The notes under the pieces: model-generated | Seen by the model: the letters and a program-made list of their open reading frames with translations, nothing else | What the model was told of the DNA's origin: nothing | The model's database searches: none | Shown: positions 27,606 through 35,883 of the stretch, one piece after another | Layout: the number at the start of each line of letters is the position of its first letter | Numbering within the stretch: position 1 is the stretch's first letter | Translations under genes and position numbers: made by a program | Source of the DNA: Nonomuraea angiospora | GTDB taxonomy: Bacteria; Actinomycetota; Actinomycetes; Streptosporangiales; Streptosporangiaceae | Direction of reading: 5' to 3' | NCBI RefSeq assembly: GCF_014873145.1 | Contig: NZ_JADBEK010000001.1 | Coordinates: 5,704,001 to 5,768,000, forward strand | Length of the DNA: 64,000 nt

Positions 27606-28193
27606 CTAGTACGCGCTGAGCCGCTCCACGCGGGGATGCCAGCGCGTGCGCCACTCCCCGAACCACCTGGCGAACCAGGGGTGGGCACCGGCCAGCGGCA
27701 TGATGTAGGCCACGGTCTCCAGGTAGTAGCGCCGCTGGAACCGCCACGGCATCCGCTGCAGCTCCTGCACGTTGCTCACCCGGTCGGCCAGCTTCACGAA
27801 CACCGCGTGCAGCGGCGCCTGCACCAGGGAGCTCAGGTAGTCGACCTTCGCGACCCCGCGCGGCCTGGTCACCCACCGCACGAGCTCGGCCACGCCGGCG
27901 CCGAACCGGCGCGCGATCTCCGCCTCGGTGCACGGCGTGTCCTCCAGCACGTCGTGCAGCACGATCGCCACGAGCACGTCCCGGTCGGCCAGCTCGGCGC
28001 CGACCACGGCCACCTCCAGCGCCTCGAGCAGATGCTCCACGTACGGGCGCCCGGTCGGCCGCTGCTGCACCCCGTGCTGCGCGCGGGCGAAGGCCACCGC
28101 GTCACGCAGGGACTCCGTGGTCCCCGGCGGGAGCGCCTTGCTCACAGGGCCCTCCGCCTGCGCCCAGGACGACCAGCTCGTGAAGATCTCCAT
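27606..28193 (-). CDS. HD-domain protein, small alarmone-hydrolase-like
   Basis: A 195-residue single-domain HD hydrolase. RPYVEHLLEALEV, VLHDVLEDTPC and KLADRVSNVQEL give the metal-binding His, HD and Asp in the order seen in RelA/SpoT hydrolase domains. There is no synthetase or TGS domain, so it resembles small alarmone hydrolases that remove pyrophosphate from (p)ppGpp; that activity is inferred, not shown. It converges with the GntR gene and is divergent from the DUF4429 gene. Confidence 0.78.
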   Translation of the reverse strand: MEIFTSWSSWAQAEGPVSKALPPGTTESLRDAVAFARAQHGVQQRPTGRPYVEHLLEALEVAVVGAELADRDVLVAIVLHDVLEDTPCTEAEIARRFGAGVAELVRWVTRPRGVAKVDYLSSLVQAPLHAVFVKLADRVSNVQELQRMPWRFQRRYYLETVAYIMPLAGAHPWFARWFGEWRTRWHPRVERLSAY

Positions 28194-28230
28194 CCCGCTC
28201 CTCTCGTCCCGCGTGTCCTAGGCTGAGAAT

Positions 28231-29088
28231 ATGGCCGAGATCGCCGTCGCCGACGGCTCGTGGACGTTCAACGGCGAGTTCCTGCGCATTGTCCCCGGAA
28301 GCGACAAGGGCGTGCACGAGCTGCGCAGGACGCTGGGCGAGATCGTGGTGCCGCTGGAGGCGATCGCGAGCATGGCGTTCGAGCCGTCGCGCAAGGGCGG
28401 CCACGTGCGGATGCGGCTGCGCAAAGGGGCCGACCCGCTCTCCGACGCGGTGGCGGGGCTGCTCGGCCCGCCCGCCGACCCGTACCGGCTGAGCGTCCCC
28501 AAGAGCCGCGCCGGCGCGGCCGAATACTTCGCCGACGAGGTCCGCGACACCCTGCTCGTCTACCAGACGCCCACCGCCGCCTGCGACGACTACCTCCTGG
28601 CCGGGCCCTCCGTGCCCGTCTCGGCCACGGCGGGCGACGGCACCGCGCTCTTCGACGGGGAGCGGGTGCGGCTGGAGTGGACCGGGTTCGCGAGCACGGA
28701 GAAGGAGAAGGCGGGGCCGCAGGAGTTCCCGCTGGCGGACGTGGCAGGCGTGGAGTGGAAGCCGCAGTCCGGCATGGGCTACGGCACGCTGCGCTTCCGC
28801 GTCAAGGGCGAGGGGCCCGCGCAGCCGCCGCAGAAGGACCTCCACTGCGTGTCGTGGGGCATCCAGCGCTTCGGCGGCACCACCGCCCTGGTCGCCGCGG
28901 CCGTGCTCGCCCGGCTGCCGAGGGAGGCCGAGCTGCCGCCGCCTCCCCCGCCCGTCTCCGACGACGTGCACGACGCGGTCCTGCGCCGCCTGGGGGAGCT
29001 CGGGGAGCTGCACCGCTCCGGGGTGCTGACCGACGAGGAGTTCGCGGCGGCCAAGCAGGCCATGATCCGCCGCCTCCAGGAGACGTGA
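28231..29088 (+). CDS. DUF4429 protein with C-terminal SHOCT domain
   Basis: A 285-residue actinobacterial protein. Two DUF4429 units, each a small PH-like beta domain, are seen at about residues 5-125 and 130-230 (GSWTFNGEFLRIVPG; GDGTALFDGERVRLEW). The C-terminus (LGELGELHRSGVLTDEEFAAAKQAMI) is a SHOCT helix pair, an oligomerisation motif found on many such proteins. The function is unknown; DUF4429 proteins are sometimes proposed to bind membranes. It is a single gene divergent from the HD-domain gene. Confidence 0.85.
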   Translation: MAEIAVADGSWTFNGEFLRIVPGSDKGVHELRRTLGEIVVPLEAIASMAFEPSRKGGHVRMRLRKGADPLSDAVAGLLGPPADPYRLSVPKSRAGAAEYFADEVRDTLLVYQTPTAACDDYLLAGPSVPVSATAGDGTALFDGERVRLEWTGFASTEKEKAGPQEFPLADVAGVEWKPQSGMGYGTLRFRVKGEGPAQPPQKDLHCVSWGIQRFGGTTALVAAAVLARLPREAELPPPPPPVSDDVHDAVLRRLGELGELHRSGVLTDEEFAAAKQAMIRRLQET

Positions 29089-29157
29089 CCCCACCAGGTC
29101 AGGGCGTCGGGGCCCCATGGAGAATGTGGCCAGATGCCCAGGATCGGAGGACCGAGC

Positions 29158-29586
29158 GTGACCCGCGACGAAGAGAGACTCCTGCGCCGCGCCATCGAGC
29201 TGGCCGCGGAGGCCCGCGCTGGCGGCAACCCGCCGTTCGGCTCGCTGCTGGCGGGGTCGGACGGCTCGATCCTGGTCGAGGAGCGCAACAGCTCGCTCAC
29301 CGACCGCGACATCACCGCGCACCCGGAGCTGAAGCTGGCCCGCTGGGCCGCCCGCGAGCTCGATCCCTCGGCCGCGGCCACGACCACGATGTACACCAGC
29401 TGCCAGCCGTGCGGGATGTGCGCGGGGGCCATCGCCCGTTCGGGCCTGGGCCGCGTCGTCTACGCGCTGTCCGGCGAGCAGCTCGACGGCCTCAAGCCGC
29501 CGGGCAGCGCCTTCGTGGACCCGCCCGCCGAAGGCCCGGCCCTGTACGACGAGGCGCGCGTACCCGTTGAGGGCTACTACGCCTGA
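29158..29586 (+). CDS. Nucleoside/cytidine-type deaminase
   Basis: A 142-residue zinc-dependent deaminase of the tRNA-adenosine/guanine deaminase-like group. The zinc site reads HPE (in ITAHPELKLARWA) and PCGMC (TSCQPCGMCAGAI), giving one His, two Cys and the catalytic Glu; HPE in place of HAE keeps the ligand and the acid. Helical N-terminus LRRAIELAAEARAGGNPPFGSLL is typical of the family. The GTG at 29158 is set by GGAGG seven bases upstream rather than the ATG at 29134. The substrate is unknown. Confidence 0.85.
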   Translation: MTRDEERLLRRAIELAAEARAGGNPPFGSLLAGSDGSILVEERNSSLTDRDITAHPELKLARWAARELDPSAAATTTMYTSCQPCGMCAGAIARSGLGRVVYALSGEQLDGLKPPGSAFVDPPAEGPALYDEARVPVEGYYA

Positions 29587-29661
29587 TCCCGCGCGGCTCA
29601 TGCTGCCGCTCCGCCTCCGTGCCGGGAGGCGGAGAGGCGGGCGCCCCGGCCGGTGTGCGCC

Positions 29662-30870
29662 TCAGAGGCCGCGCAGGCGGGCCACGCCGTCACGGCGGGC
29701 CTGGTCGGCCACCGCCGCGGCGACCGCGGGCACCACCCGGGGATCGAACGGCTCCGGGATGATCCGCTCAACCGACAGCTCCTCCTCGATCACGCCCGAC
29801 AGGGCGTGCGCGGCGGCCATCTTCATGTTCTCGGTGATCTGAACGGCCCGCGCCGACAGGGCGCCCCGGAACACGCCGGGGAAGGCGAGCACGTTGTTGA
29901 TCTGGTTGGGGAAGTCGCTGCGCCCGGTGGCCACGACGGCGGCGTGCTCCAGCGCGATCCCCGGGTGGATCTCCGGCTCGGGGTTGGACAGCGCGAACAC
30001 GATGGAGCCCGGCGCCATCGACGCGATGGCCCGCTCGCTGACCGTCGAGCCCGACAGGCCGATGAAGACGTCCGCCCCCGCCATGGCCTCCTCGGTCGTG
30101 CCGGTGTGGCCCGACTGGTTCGTGCAGGTCGCGATCAGGGCCTTGTACGTGTTGAGGTCGTCGCGGCCCTGGTGGATCACGCCCTTGCTGTCGGACACGA
30201 TGACCTCGGCGATGCCGGCCTTGAGCAGCATGCTGGTGACCGCGAGCCCGGAGGCGCCCGCGCCGGCCACGACGGCCCGCAGGTCCCACAGCCGCCGCCC
30301 GGTCAGCCGCGCGGCGTTGCGCAGCGCGGCCAGCACCACGATCGCCGTGCCGTGCTGGTCGTCGTGGAAGACCGGGATGTCCAGCCGCTCCTTGAGCCGG
30401 CGCTCCACCTCGAAGCAGCGCGGGGCGCTGATGTCCTCGAGGTTGATGCCGCCGAAGGACGGGGCCATCCGGGCGATCGTCTCCACCAGCTCGTCGACGT
30501 CCGTGCAGTCCAGGCAGATGGGCACCGAGTCCACGCCCCCGAACTGCTTGAACAGCAGCGACTTGCCCTCCATGACCGGCATGGCCGCGGTGGGGCCGAT
30601 GTCGCCGAGCCCGAGCACGGCGGTGCCGTCGGTGACCACGGCGACCACGTTGGACCGCCAGGTGTAGTCGTCGGCCAGCTCGGGCCGCTCGGCGATGGCC
30701 GTGCACACGCGGGCCACCCCCGGCGTGTACGCGAGCGACAGGTCGCCGGCGTCGCGCACCTGCACCGACGGGCGCGTCTCCAATTTGCCGCCCTCGTGCA
30801 GGCGGAAGGCCGGGTCCTGGTCGAGAAGCGTGGCGAGGCTGATGGCCGGCGCGGTGATTTCGGTGGTCAT
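29662..30870 (-). CDS. Malic enzyme (NAD(P)-dependent, oxaloacetate-decarboxylating)
   Basis: A 402-residue enzyme converting malate to pyruvate, CO2 and NAD(P)H. The short bacterial form is clear: LAYTPGVARVC (catalytic Tyr), DGTAVLGLGDIGP, the malate/metal site FGGINLEDISAPRCFEVE, FHDDQHGTA and the Rossmann motif VAGAGASGLA, then FALSNPEPEI. Length and motifs fit the NAD-malic enzymes near 400 residues. The start overlaps the region of a 33-codon ORF whose stop TAG forms part of its ribosome site (TAGGAG), implying coupled translation. Confidence 0.93.
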   Translation of the reverse strand: MTTEITAPAISLATLLDQDPAFRLHEGGKLETRPSVQVRDAGDLSLAYTPGVARVCTAIAERPELADDYTWRSNVVAVVTDGTAVLGLGDIGPTAAMPVMEGKSLLFKQFGGVDSVPICLDCTDVDELVETIARMAPSFGGINLEDISAPRCFEVERRLKERLDIPVFHDDQHGTAIVVLAALRNAARLTGRRLWDLRAVVAGAGASGLAVTSMLLKAGIAEVIVSDSKGVIHQGRDDLNTYKALIATCTNQSGHTGTTEEAMAGADVFIGLSGSTVSERAIASMAPGSIVFALSNPEPEIHPGIALEHAAVVATGRSDFPNQINNVLAFPGVFRGALSARAVQITENMKMAAAHALSGVIEEELSVERIIPEPFDPRVVPAVAAAVADQARRDGVARLRGL

Positions 30871-30879
30871 CGGGAACTC

Positions 30880-30981
30880 CTAGAACCGCAGCAGCCGGCC
30901 GGACGGGGTGCGTAAGTCGGGCACCTCGTGTCGCACCGTGGTGCGCGCCGGGCGCGCCTTTTTGAGCTGTGCACGTTTCAT
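30880..30981 (-). CDS. Putative 33-residue basic leader peptide before malic enzyme gene
   Basis: ATG at 30979-30981, TAG at 30880-30882, with GGAAAGGG about nine bases upstream. The peptide is strongly basic at its N-terminus (MKRAQLKKARPARTT) and ends in PSGRLLRF. The stop codon is embedded in the Shine-Dalgarno of the malic enzyme gene nine bases before its start, so reading this ORF would couple to it. I recognise no family. It could be a regulatory leader or a small protein. Confidence 0.5.
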   Translation of the reverse strand: MKRAQLKKARPARTTVRHEVPDLRTPSGRLLRF

Positions 30982-31111
30982 GACGTCCATCCCTTTCCGC
31001 GACGACCGCTGTGATTCAGAACACATCCCGAGTGTCACACGCGCGGCCATTCCCGATTACCCCACGTGCCCCCTATATCGGAGCCCTCCCCTGGTAAGAG
31101 GTACGAGGCAG

Positions 31112-31164
31112 TAGGGGTTGTCCGGGATAGGGGTCGGTCGGGAAATTCGAAGCACAGATACCTG
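31112..31164 (+). promoter_or_regulatory. Promoter with tandem TAGGGGT boxes before the carboxyltransferase gene
   Basis: TAGGGGT at 31112-31118 and again at 31128-31134. A -10-like TACCTG at 31159-31164 lies 24 bases after the second box. A CCCCCTA (31069-31075) stands further upstream. The same arrangement occurs at four other cluster promoters. Confidence 0.55.
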
Positions 31165-31177
31165 CGAAAGGACAACG

Positions 31178-32590
31178 ATGACGGTCCTGACCGCTTTTCC
31201 CACGGAAGCACCACTCGATCCGCGGACGCCATCGGCACGCCTCTCGCGGCTCCTGGATCCCGGCTCCCTGGTGCCGATGCCCGGCGACGACGAGAGCGGC
31301 GTGCAGGCCGCACACGGTCTGATCGACGGCTCGCCGGTCATCGCCTACTGCACGGACGCGACGCGCATGGGCGGCGCGCTGGGCTGGGCAGGCGCCAATC
31401 GCATCGTCGAGGCCATCCAGCTGGCCGTCCGCCGGCGCTGCCCGGTGATCGGCCTGTGGCATTCCGGCGGCGCCCGGCTGGCCGACGGCGTGGAGTCGAT
31501 GGACGGCGTCGGCCGCATGTTCGCCGCCATGACCGCGGCCTCCGGCCTGATCCCGCAGATCTCGGTCGTCCTCGGACCGGCCGCGGGCGCGGCCGCCTAC
31601 GGGCCCGCGCTGACCGACGTGATCATCATGTCGGACGTCGCGCGGGTCTTCATCACCGGGCCCGACGTCGTCCGCAGCGTCACCGGCGAGGAGATCGACA
31701 TGGCGGGCCTGGGCGGCCCGGAGGCGCACGGCCCCAAATCGGGCGTCGCGCACATCACGGTCGACTCCGAGCAGGCCGCCTACGACCGGGCCCGCCTGCT
31801 GACGGGGTTCTTCACCCGCCCCGGCCGGTTCGACTTCGCCGCGCTGAGCGAGCCGCGCGACCTGCGCGCCCTCCTCCCCGAGCAGCCGCGCCGCGCCTAC
31901 GACGTGCGGCCGGTCCTGCGCGAGCTCCTGGACCCGGAGTTCCTGGAGTTCCAGCCCCGCTGGGCCGCCAACATGGTGGTCGGGCTCGGCCGGCTGGGCG
32001 GGCGGACGGTGGGCGTGATCGCCAACAACCCGCTGCGCAAGGGCGGCTGCCTCGACTCGCTCTCGGCGGAGAAGGCCTCGCGGTTCGTGCGGATGTGCGA
32101 CTCGCTCGGTGTCCCGCTCGTGGTCGTGGTGGACGTGCCCGGCTACCTGCCCGGCGTGCAACAGGAGTGGGGCGGCGTGGTCAGGCGGGGCGCCAAGCTC
32201 CTGCACGCCTTCGCCGAGTCGGTCGTGCCCCGCGTCACGCTCATCACCCGCAAGTCGTACGGCGGCGCCTACATCGCCATGAACTCCAGGTCGCTGGGCG
32301 CGACCGCGGTGTACGCCTGGCCCGACGCGGAGGTGGCGGTCATGGGCGCCGAGGCGGCGGTCGGCATCCTGCACCGCAAGCGACTGGCCGCGGTGGACGA
32401 GTCCGAACGGGCGGACCTGCACGCGCGGCTGGTGGAAGAGCACCGGCGGACGGCCGGCGGGGTCGAGCGGGCGATGTCGCTCGGCGTGGTCGACGCGGTC
32501 GTCTCGCCCCTGGAGACCCGGCTCCGGCTGGCGGAAGCACTGGCATCGGCGCCGCAGGACCGCGGCTGCCACTCCAATATCCCGCTCTGA
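31178..32590 (+). CDS. Carboxyl transferase (acyl-CoA carboxylase beta subunit-like)
   Basis: A 470-residue protein of the AccD/PccB carboxyltransferase family, which moves a carboxyl group from biotin to an acyl-CoA. Two crotonase-like halves are visible: the N-terminal acyl-CoA half with HSGGARLADGVESMDG and GPAAGAAAYGPAL, and the C-terminal biotin half with VVVVDVPGYLPGVQQEWGGVVRRGAKLL and RKSYGGAYIAMNSR. It is shorter than the usual 510-530 residues. No biotinylated alpha subunit is nearby, so it may borrow a housekeeping one to make an extender unit for the cluster. ATG at 31178 has AAAGGA upstream. Confidence 0.88.
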   Translation: MTVLTAFPTEAPLDPRTPSARLSRLLDPGSLVPMPGDDESGVQAAHGLIDGSPVIAYCTDATRMGGALGWAGANRIVEAIQLAVRRRCPVIGLWHSGGARLADGVESMDGVGRMFAAMTAASGLIPQISVVLGPAAGAAAYGPALTDVIIMSDVARVFITGPDVVRSVTGEEIDMAGLGGPEAHGPKSGVAHITVDSEQAAYDRARLLTGFFTRPGRFDFAALSEPRDLRALLPEQPRRAYDVRPVLRELLDPEFLEFQPRWAANMVVGLGRLGGRTVGVIANNPLRKGGCLDSLSAEKASRFVRMCDSLGVPLVVVVDVPGYLPGVQQEWGGVVRRGAKLLHAFAESVVPRVTLITRKSYGGAYIAMNSRSLGATAVYAWPDAEVAVMGAEAAVGILHRKRLAAVDESERADLHARLVEEHRRTAGGVERAMSLGVVDAVVSPLETRLRLAEALASAPQDRGCHSNIPL

Positions 32591-32602
32591 ATCGAGGAGA
32601 CC

Positions 32603-32812
32603 ATGTCGAAAATCAAGGTAATGCTCGTCGGCGGACCGAACCACCTGCCGGCCGAGCAGCGGGTCGTGACCCTCGCGAAATTCTGCGAGAAGATCAAACT
32701 GCCTTTCGGCAGCGGCTACGAGCATTTTCTGCACAAAGGCGAGCGCACGCACGTGGACGGGCAGGAGGTGCCCGCCTACCACTGGATCATGCGGACCGCC
32801 ATTGCCGAGTGA
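32603..32812 (+). CDS. DUF5988-like small protein
   Basis: A 69-residue protein 12 bases after the carboxyltransferase gene, with GAGGAG before its ATG. The pattern KVMLVGGPNHLPAEQR, YEHFLHKGE and the end YHWIMRTAIAE resembles the short DUF5988 proteins often found in actinobacterial polyketide and peptide clusters. Their function is unknown. Close spacing suggests co-transcription and perhaps a structural or accessory role for the carboxyltransferase. Confidence 0.72.
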   Translation: MSKIKVMLVGGPNHLPAEQRVVTLAKFCEKIKLPFGSGYEHFLHKGERTHVDGQEVPAYHWIMRTAIAE

Positions 32813-32824
32813 CCGGTGACCTCC

Positions 32825-32872
32825 TAAGGGTTCGCTAGGGGTGGGAAAACCGCCGGACCGGCGATTCAATAT
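32825..32872 (+). promoter_or_regulatory. Orphan TARGGG/TAGGGGT promoter
   Basis: TAAGGGT (32825-32831) and TAGGGGT (32836-32842), then 24 bases to the -10-like CAATAT (32867-32872). It points right, yet no rightward gene follows before the terminator at 32963-33006. Confidence 0.5.
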
Positions 32873-32878
32873 GAGTAG

Positions 32879-33006
32879 TCGGGTTTTGACGGATGTTTAT
32901 CCCGCCGGAGAGGTGAGGCATTGAACTAGACGGCACTCCCCCTTTTGCGAAGCCCCCAGCAGAACGAGAGCCACCGTCCAAAATCAAATGGACGGTGGCT
33001 CTCGTT
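32879..33006 (+). ncRNA. Candidate small RNA (promoter to terminator, no ORF)
   Basis: About 130 bases from the predicted start of the orphan promoter to the end of a strong terminator. The only internal ORF candidates are very short (for example seven codons from the ATG at 32893). The start point is estimated from the -10 hexamer. It could also be the remnant of a lost gene. Confidence 0.35.
32963..33006. terminator. Bidirectional terminator with 18-bp stem
   Basis: Perfect 18-bp inverted repeat AACGAGAGCCACCGTCCA with an 8-base A-rich loop. It is 67 bases past the stop of the leftward 2-isopropylmalate synthase gene and also ends rightward transcripts. Confidence 0.88.
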
Positions 33007-33073
33007 CTCGCTTTTCCAGAGAAAACGCCGCGGCGGCCGCCCTTTCGGCGGCCGCCGGCGTGTCCCCCCGGCA

Positions 33074-34741
33074 TCAGCTGGCGTTCGCGAGCGTGCCCCC
33101 CGTCCGCCCGCTCCGCCTGGCGGCCGAGCCGACCGCGGCCAGGGTCGCGTCGACCACGTTGGTGTCGACGCCCACGCCCCAGACCGTCGTGCCGTCCACC
33201 TTGCATTCGGCGTAGACCGTCGTCTTCATGCCCGTGACGCGCTCGGTGCCGTCGGCCCGGTGCACCGCCCGCACGTCGACGCCCCAGGGCGCCATCGTGA
33301 CGCCGAGGGCCCGCACGGCCTGCTCCTGCTGGCCGTCCATGTGGAGGGTCGCGGTGATCCGGTCGCCCGGCCGCAGCGTCTCGGTCCGGGCCTGGCCGGC
33401 CAGGTACTCCTGCTCGAACAGCGCCCAGATCTCCTCGGGCGCCAGCTCGCTGCCCCGTGCCTCCGCCCGTGCCTGGACCAGCCCGGCGAACTCCCGCTGC
33501 AGCTCGCGGGGCAGCCGCATCCCGTGCCAGGCGCTCATGACGTACGCGATGCCGCCCTTGCCCGACTGGCTGTTGATCCGCACGATCGCCTCGTACGTGC
33601 GGCCGACGTCCTTGGGGTCCACCGGCAGGTACGGCATGTTCCACGGCATCTCGCCGACGTCGACGCCGTCCTCGCCGGCGGCCCGCTCCAGGTCGTCGAA
33701 GCCCTTCTTGATCGCGTCCTGGTGGGAGCCGGAGAAGGCGGTGTAGACGAGCTCGCCGCCGTACGGGTGCCGGGGGTGGACGGGGATCTCGTTGCAGAGC
33801 TCGACCGTGTCGCGGATCCGGTCGATGTCGGAGAAGTCGATCCCCGGGTCCACCCCGTGGGTGAACATGTTCATGCCGAGCGTCACCAGGCAGACGTTGC
33901 CCGCCCGCTCGCCGTTGCCGAACAGGCACCCCTCGATGCGCTCGGCCCCGGCCAGCAGCGCCAGCTCGGACGCGGCCACCCCCGTGCCACGGTCGTTGTG
34001 CGGGTGGATGGACAGGCAGACGTGCTCCCTGCGGGAGAGGTTGCGGTCCAGCCATTCGATCTGGTCGGCGAACACCGAGGGCAGGGAGCGCTCCACGGTG
34101 GTGGGGAAGTTCAGGATGATCGGACGGCCGGGGCCGGTCTCCCACACGTCCATGACCGCCTCGCAGACCTCGAGGGCGAAGTCCGCCTCGGTCTCGTTGA
34201 ACAGCTCGGGCGAGTACTGGTAGCGCAGGTCGCAGTCCGCCAGGTCCCGCTCGGCGTACTTCATCATCAGCCGGGTGCCCTGCACGGCCAGGTCCTTGCA
34301 CTGGGCGCGGTCCATGTCGAACACCACGCGCCGGAACAGCGGCGCGGTCGCGTTGTAGAGGTGGAACGTGGCGCGGGGGGCGCCGGCCAGCGCGGTGACC
34401 GAGCGCTCGATCAGCTCGTCCCTCGCCGGCACGAGCACCGAGATCCACACGTCGTCGGGGATGCGGTCCTGCTCGATGAGCATCCGGACAAAGTCGTGGT
34501 CGTCCTGGCTGGCCACCGGGAATCCGACTTCGATCTCCTTGTAGCCGAGGTCGACGAGCAGCTCGAACATCCGCAGCTTGCGCGCCGGCGACATCGGGTT
34601 GGCCAGCGACTGGTTTCCGTCGCGGAGGTCCGTCGACAGCCAGCGGGGCGCCGCCACGATCCTCTTGTCCGGCCAGGTACGGTCGGCCAGGGCCAGCGGG
34701 GTGAAGTTCGAATAGCGCTCGACGGGACGGGTCGCGGCCAT
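33074..34741 (-). CDS. leuA: 2-isopropylmalate synthase
   Basis: A 555-residue LeuA, the enzyme joining acetyl-CoA to 2-ketoisovalerate in leucine synthesis. The catalytic TIM barrel has STDLRDGNQSL at its N-terminus, the metal-binding SIHPHNDRGTG and the GNGERAGNV loop. The C-terminal LeuA dimer/allosteric domain is present (about 430-540; GMKTTVYAECKVDGTTVWGVGVDTN). Its position inside a specialised-metabolite cluster suggests a second copy, supplying leucine-type precursors or extending a keto acid. GAAGGAGATACACG precedes the ATG. The primary-metabolism role cannot be excluded. Confidence 0.92.
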   Translation of the reverse strand: MAATRPVERYSNFTPLALADRTWPDKRIVAAPRWLSTDLRDGNQSLANPMSPARKLRMFELLVDLGYKEIEVGFPVASQDDHDFVRMLIEQDRIPDDVWISVLVPARDELIERSVTALAGAPRATFHLYNATAPLFRRVVFDMDRAQCKDLAVQGTRLMMKYAERDLADCDLRYQYSPELFNETEADFALEVCEAVMDVWETGPGRPIILNFPTTVERSLPSVFADQIEWLDRNLSRREHVCLSIHPHNDRGTGVAASELALLAGAERIEGCLFGNGERAGNVCLVTLGMNMFTHGVDPGIDFSDIDRIRDTVELCNEIPVHPRHPYGGELVYTAFSGSHQDAIKKGFDDLERAAGEDGVDVGEMPWNMPYLPVDPKDVGRTYEAIVRINSQSGKGGIAYVMSAWHGMRLPRELQREFAGLVQARAEARGSELAPEEIWALFEQEYLAGQARTETLRPGDRITATLHMDGQQEQAVRALGVTMAPWGVDVRAVHRADGTERVTGMKTTVYAECKVDGTTVWGVGVDTNVVDATLAAVGSAARRSGRTGGTLANAS

Positions 34742-34950
34742 CGTGTATCTCCTTCGCAGGTCTCATGGTGTGGCTCTAGGAGATCTCCGGACTCAACGTA
34801 CAAGCGGCGACGGACCCGCGAACAGGTCGGGGATCATGAGAGTGCCGGTCCTGACCAAGGGATTCCGCAGGGGTATCGAGAGTGCGCGCCCCCGGTATCT
34901 TTCGACGCACCCCCCTTCTCGGGCCCCTGCCCGCCCTTCACACTCCGATC

Positions 34951-35829
34951 ATGGCGACTATCGAACCGGCGCTCCGGCGAGGCCGTCTGTGCTTCGCGGA
35001 GGCGCGGCCTACCGTGCAGTTCATCTTCCTGCTGCGCTTCCTCACCGGCACGGCGCTGTGCGCCTCGGTCGCCGGCGACGACGGCCACCTGGGCAGAACG
35101 GTCTGGGGCGCCGCGGCATGGGTGATGATGATCTTCGCCGTCTACCTCTTCAACGGCGTCATGGACGTGCCGGAGGACCGGCTCAACGGCTCGCGCCGGC
35201 CCATCGTCCGTGGCGACCTGCCGCCGGGCTTCGCCGGCGCGGTCGCGATCGGGGCGGCACTGCTGTCGCTCGCGGCCGGCTTCGCGCTCTCCCCGCTGAT
35301 GGGCGGCATGCTCGCCGTCGTGCTGACGCTCGGCTACCTCTACTCGGGCCCCCCGTTCCCGCTCAAGCGCAGCTCCGGCGGCACGGTCCTGTCGGGAGGC
35401 GTGGCCACCCTGCTCACCTACTACGGGGGCGCCTTCTCCTACGCGAGCGAGATCAGGCACTCGCTGATGCTGGTCGTCTTCGTGCTCGCCGCGTCGCTGT
35501 GGACGGCTCTCGTGGGCTCGACGACCAAGGACCTGCCCGACATCGAGGGCGACGCCCGCGCCGGGCGGATGACCTTCGCGGTCATGCACGGCGAGCGCGT
35601 CCTGCGGCTGACGATCTGCTGCACGGCGATCGGGCTGGCGCTGGCCTTCGCCGCGACCGTCCTGCTGCTGAAGCTCCCGCTGTGGCCGTCCGCGCTCGCC
35701 ATGGCCGGCGGCGCGCTGGTCATCACGGTCCTGTGCTTCAAGGGCCGCCGCCGCGAGCCGTACGGCGCCTTCATGGCCACCCAGTACGCCCTGCACGGCC
35801 TGGCGATCCTGCCGCTCCTGCTCATCTGA
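34951..35829 (+). CDS. UbiA-family prenyltransferase
   Basis: A 292-residue integral membrane protein that would transfer a prenyl group to an aromatic or other acceptor. Both aspartate motifs are present: NGVMDVPEDRLNG (NxxxDxxxD, about residue 65) and DLPDIEGDARAGR (about residue 195), which bind the magnesium-diphosphate. About eight to nine membrane helices are seen. ATG at 34951 is chosen because the family starts close before the first helix; there is no good ribosome site and the in-frame GTG at 34882 is an alternative. It is divergent from leuA within the cluster. The acceptor is unknown. Confidence 0.85.
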   Translation: MATIEPALRRGRLCFAEARPTVQFIFLLRFLTGTALCASVAGDDGHLGRTVWGAAAWVMMIFAVYLFNGVMDVPEDRLNGSRRPIVRGDLPPGFAGAVAIGAALLSLAAGFALSPLMGGMLAVVLTLGYLYSGPPFPLKRSSGGTVLSGGVATLLTYYGGAFSYASEIRHSLMLVVFVLAASLWTALVGSTTKDLPDIEGDARAGRMTFAVMHGERVLRLTICCTAIGLALAFAATVLLLKLPLWPSALAMAGGALVITVLCFKGRRREPYGAFMATQYALHGLAILPLLLI

Positions 35830-35860
35830 CGGCATCTGACGGCATCTGACGGCATCACGG
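35824..35860. repeat. 10-bp tandem repeat over the UbiA stop codon
   Basis: ATCTGACGGC is repeated three times (35824-35853) and then degenerates to ATCACGG. The first copy contains the TGA stop of the prenyltransferase gene. Confidence 0.85.
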
Positions 35861-35883
35861 TAGCTGACAGGCGGACCGGCCGA

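Noticed and set aside
31073..32869. A 598-residue minus-strand ORF
   Set aside because: It is antisense to the carboxyltransferase and DUF5988-like genes and has no domain.
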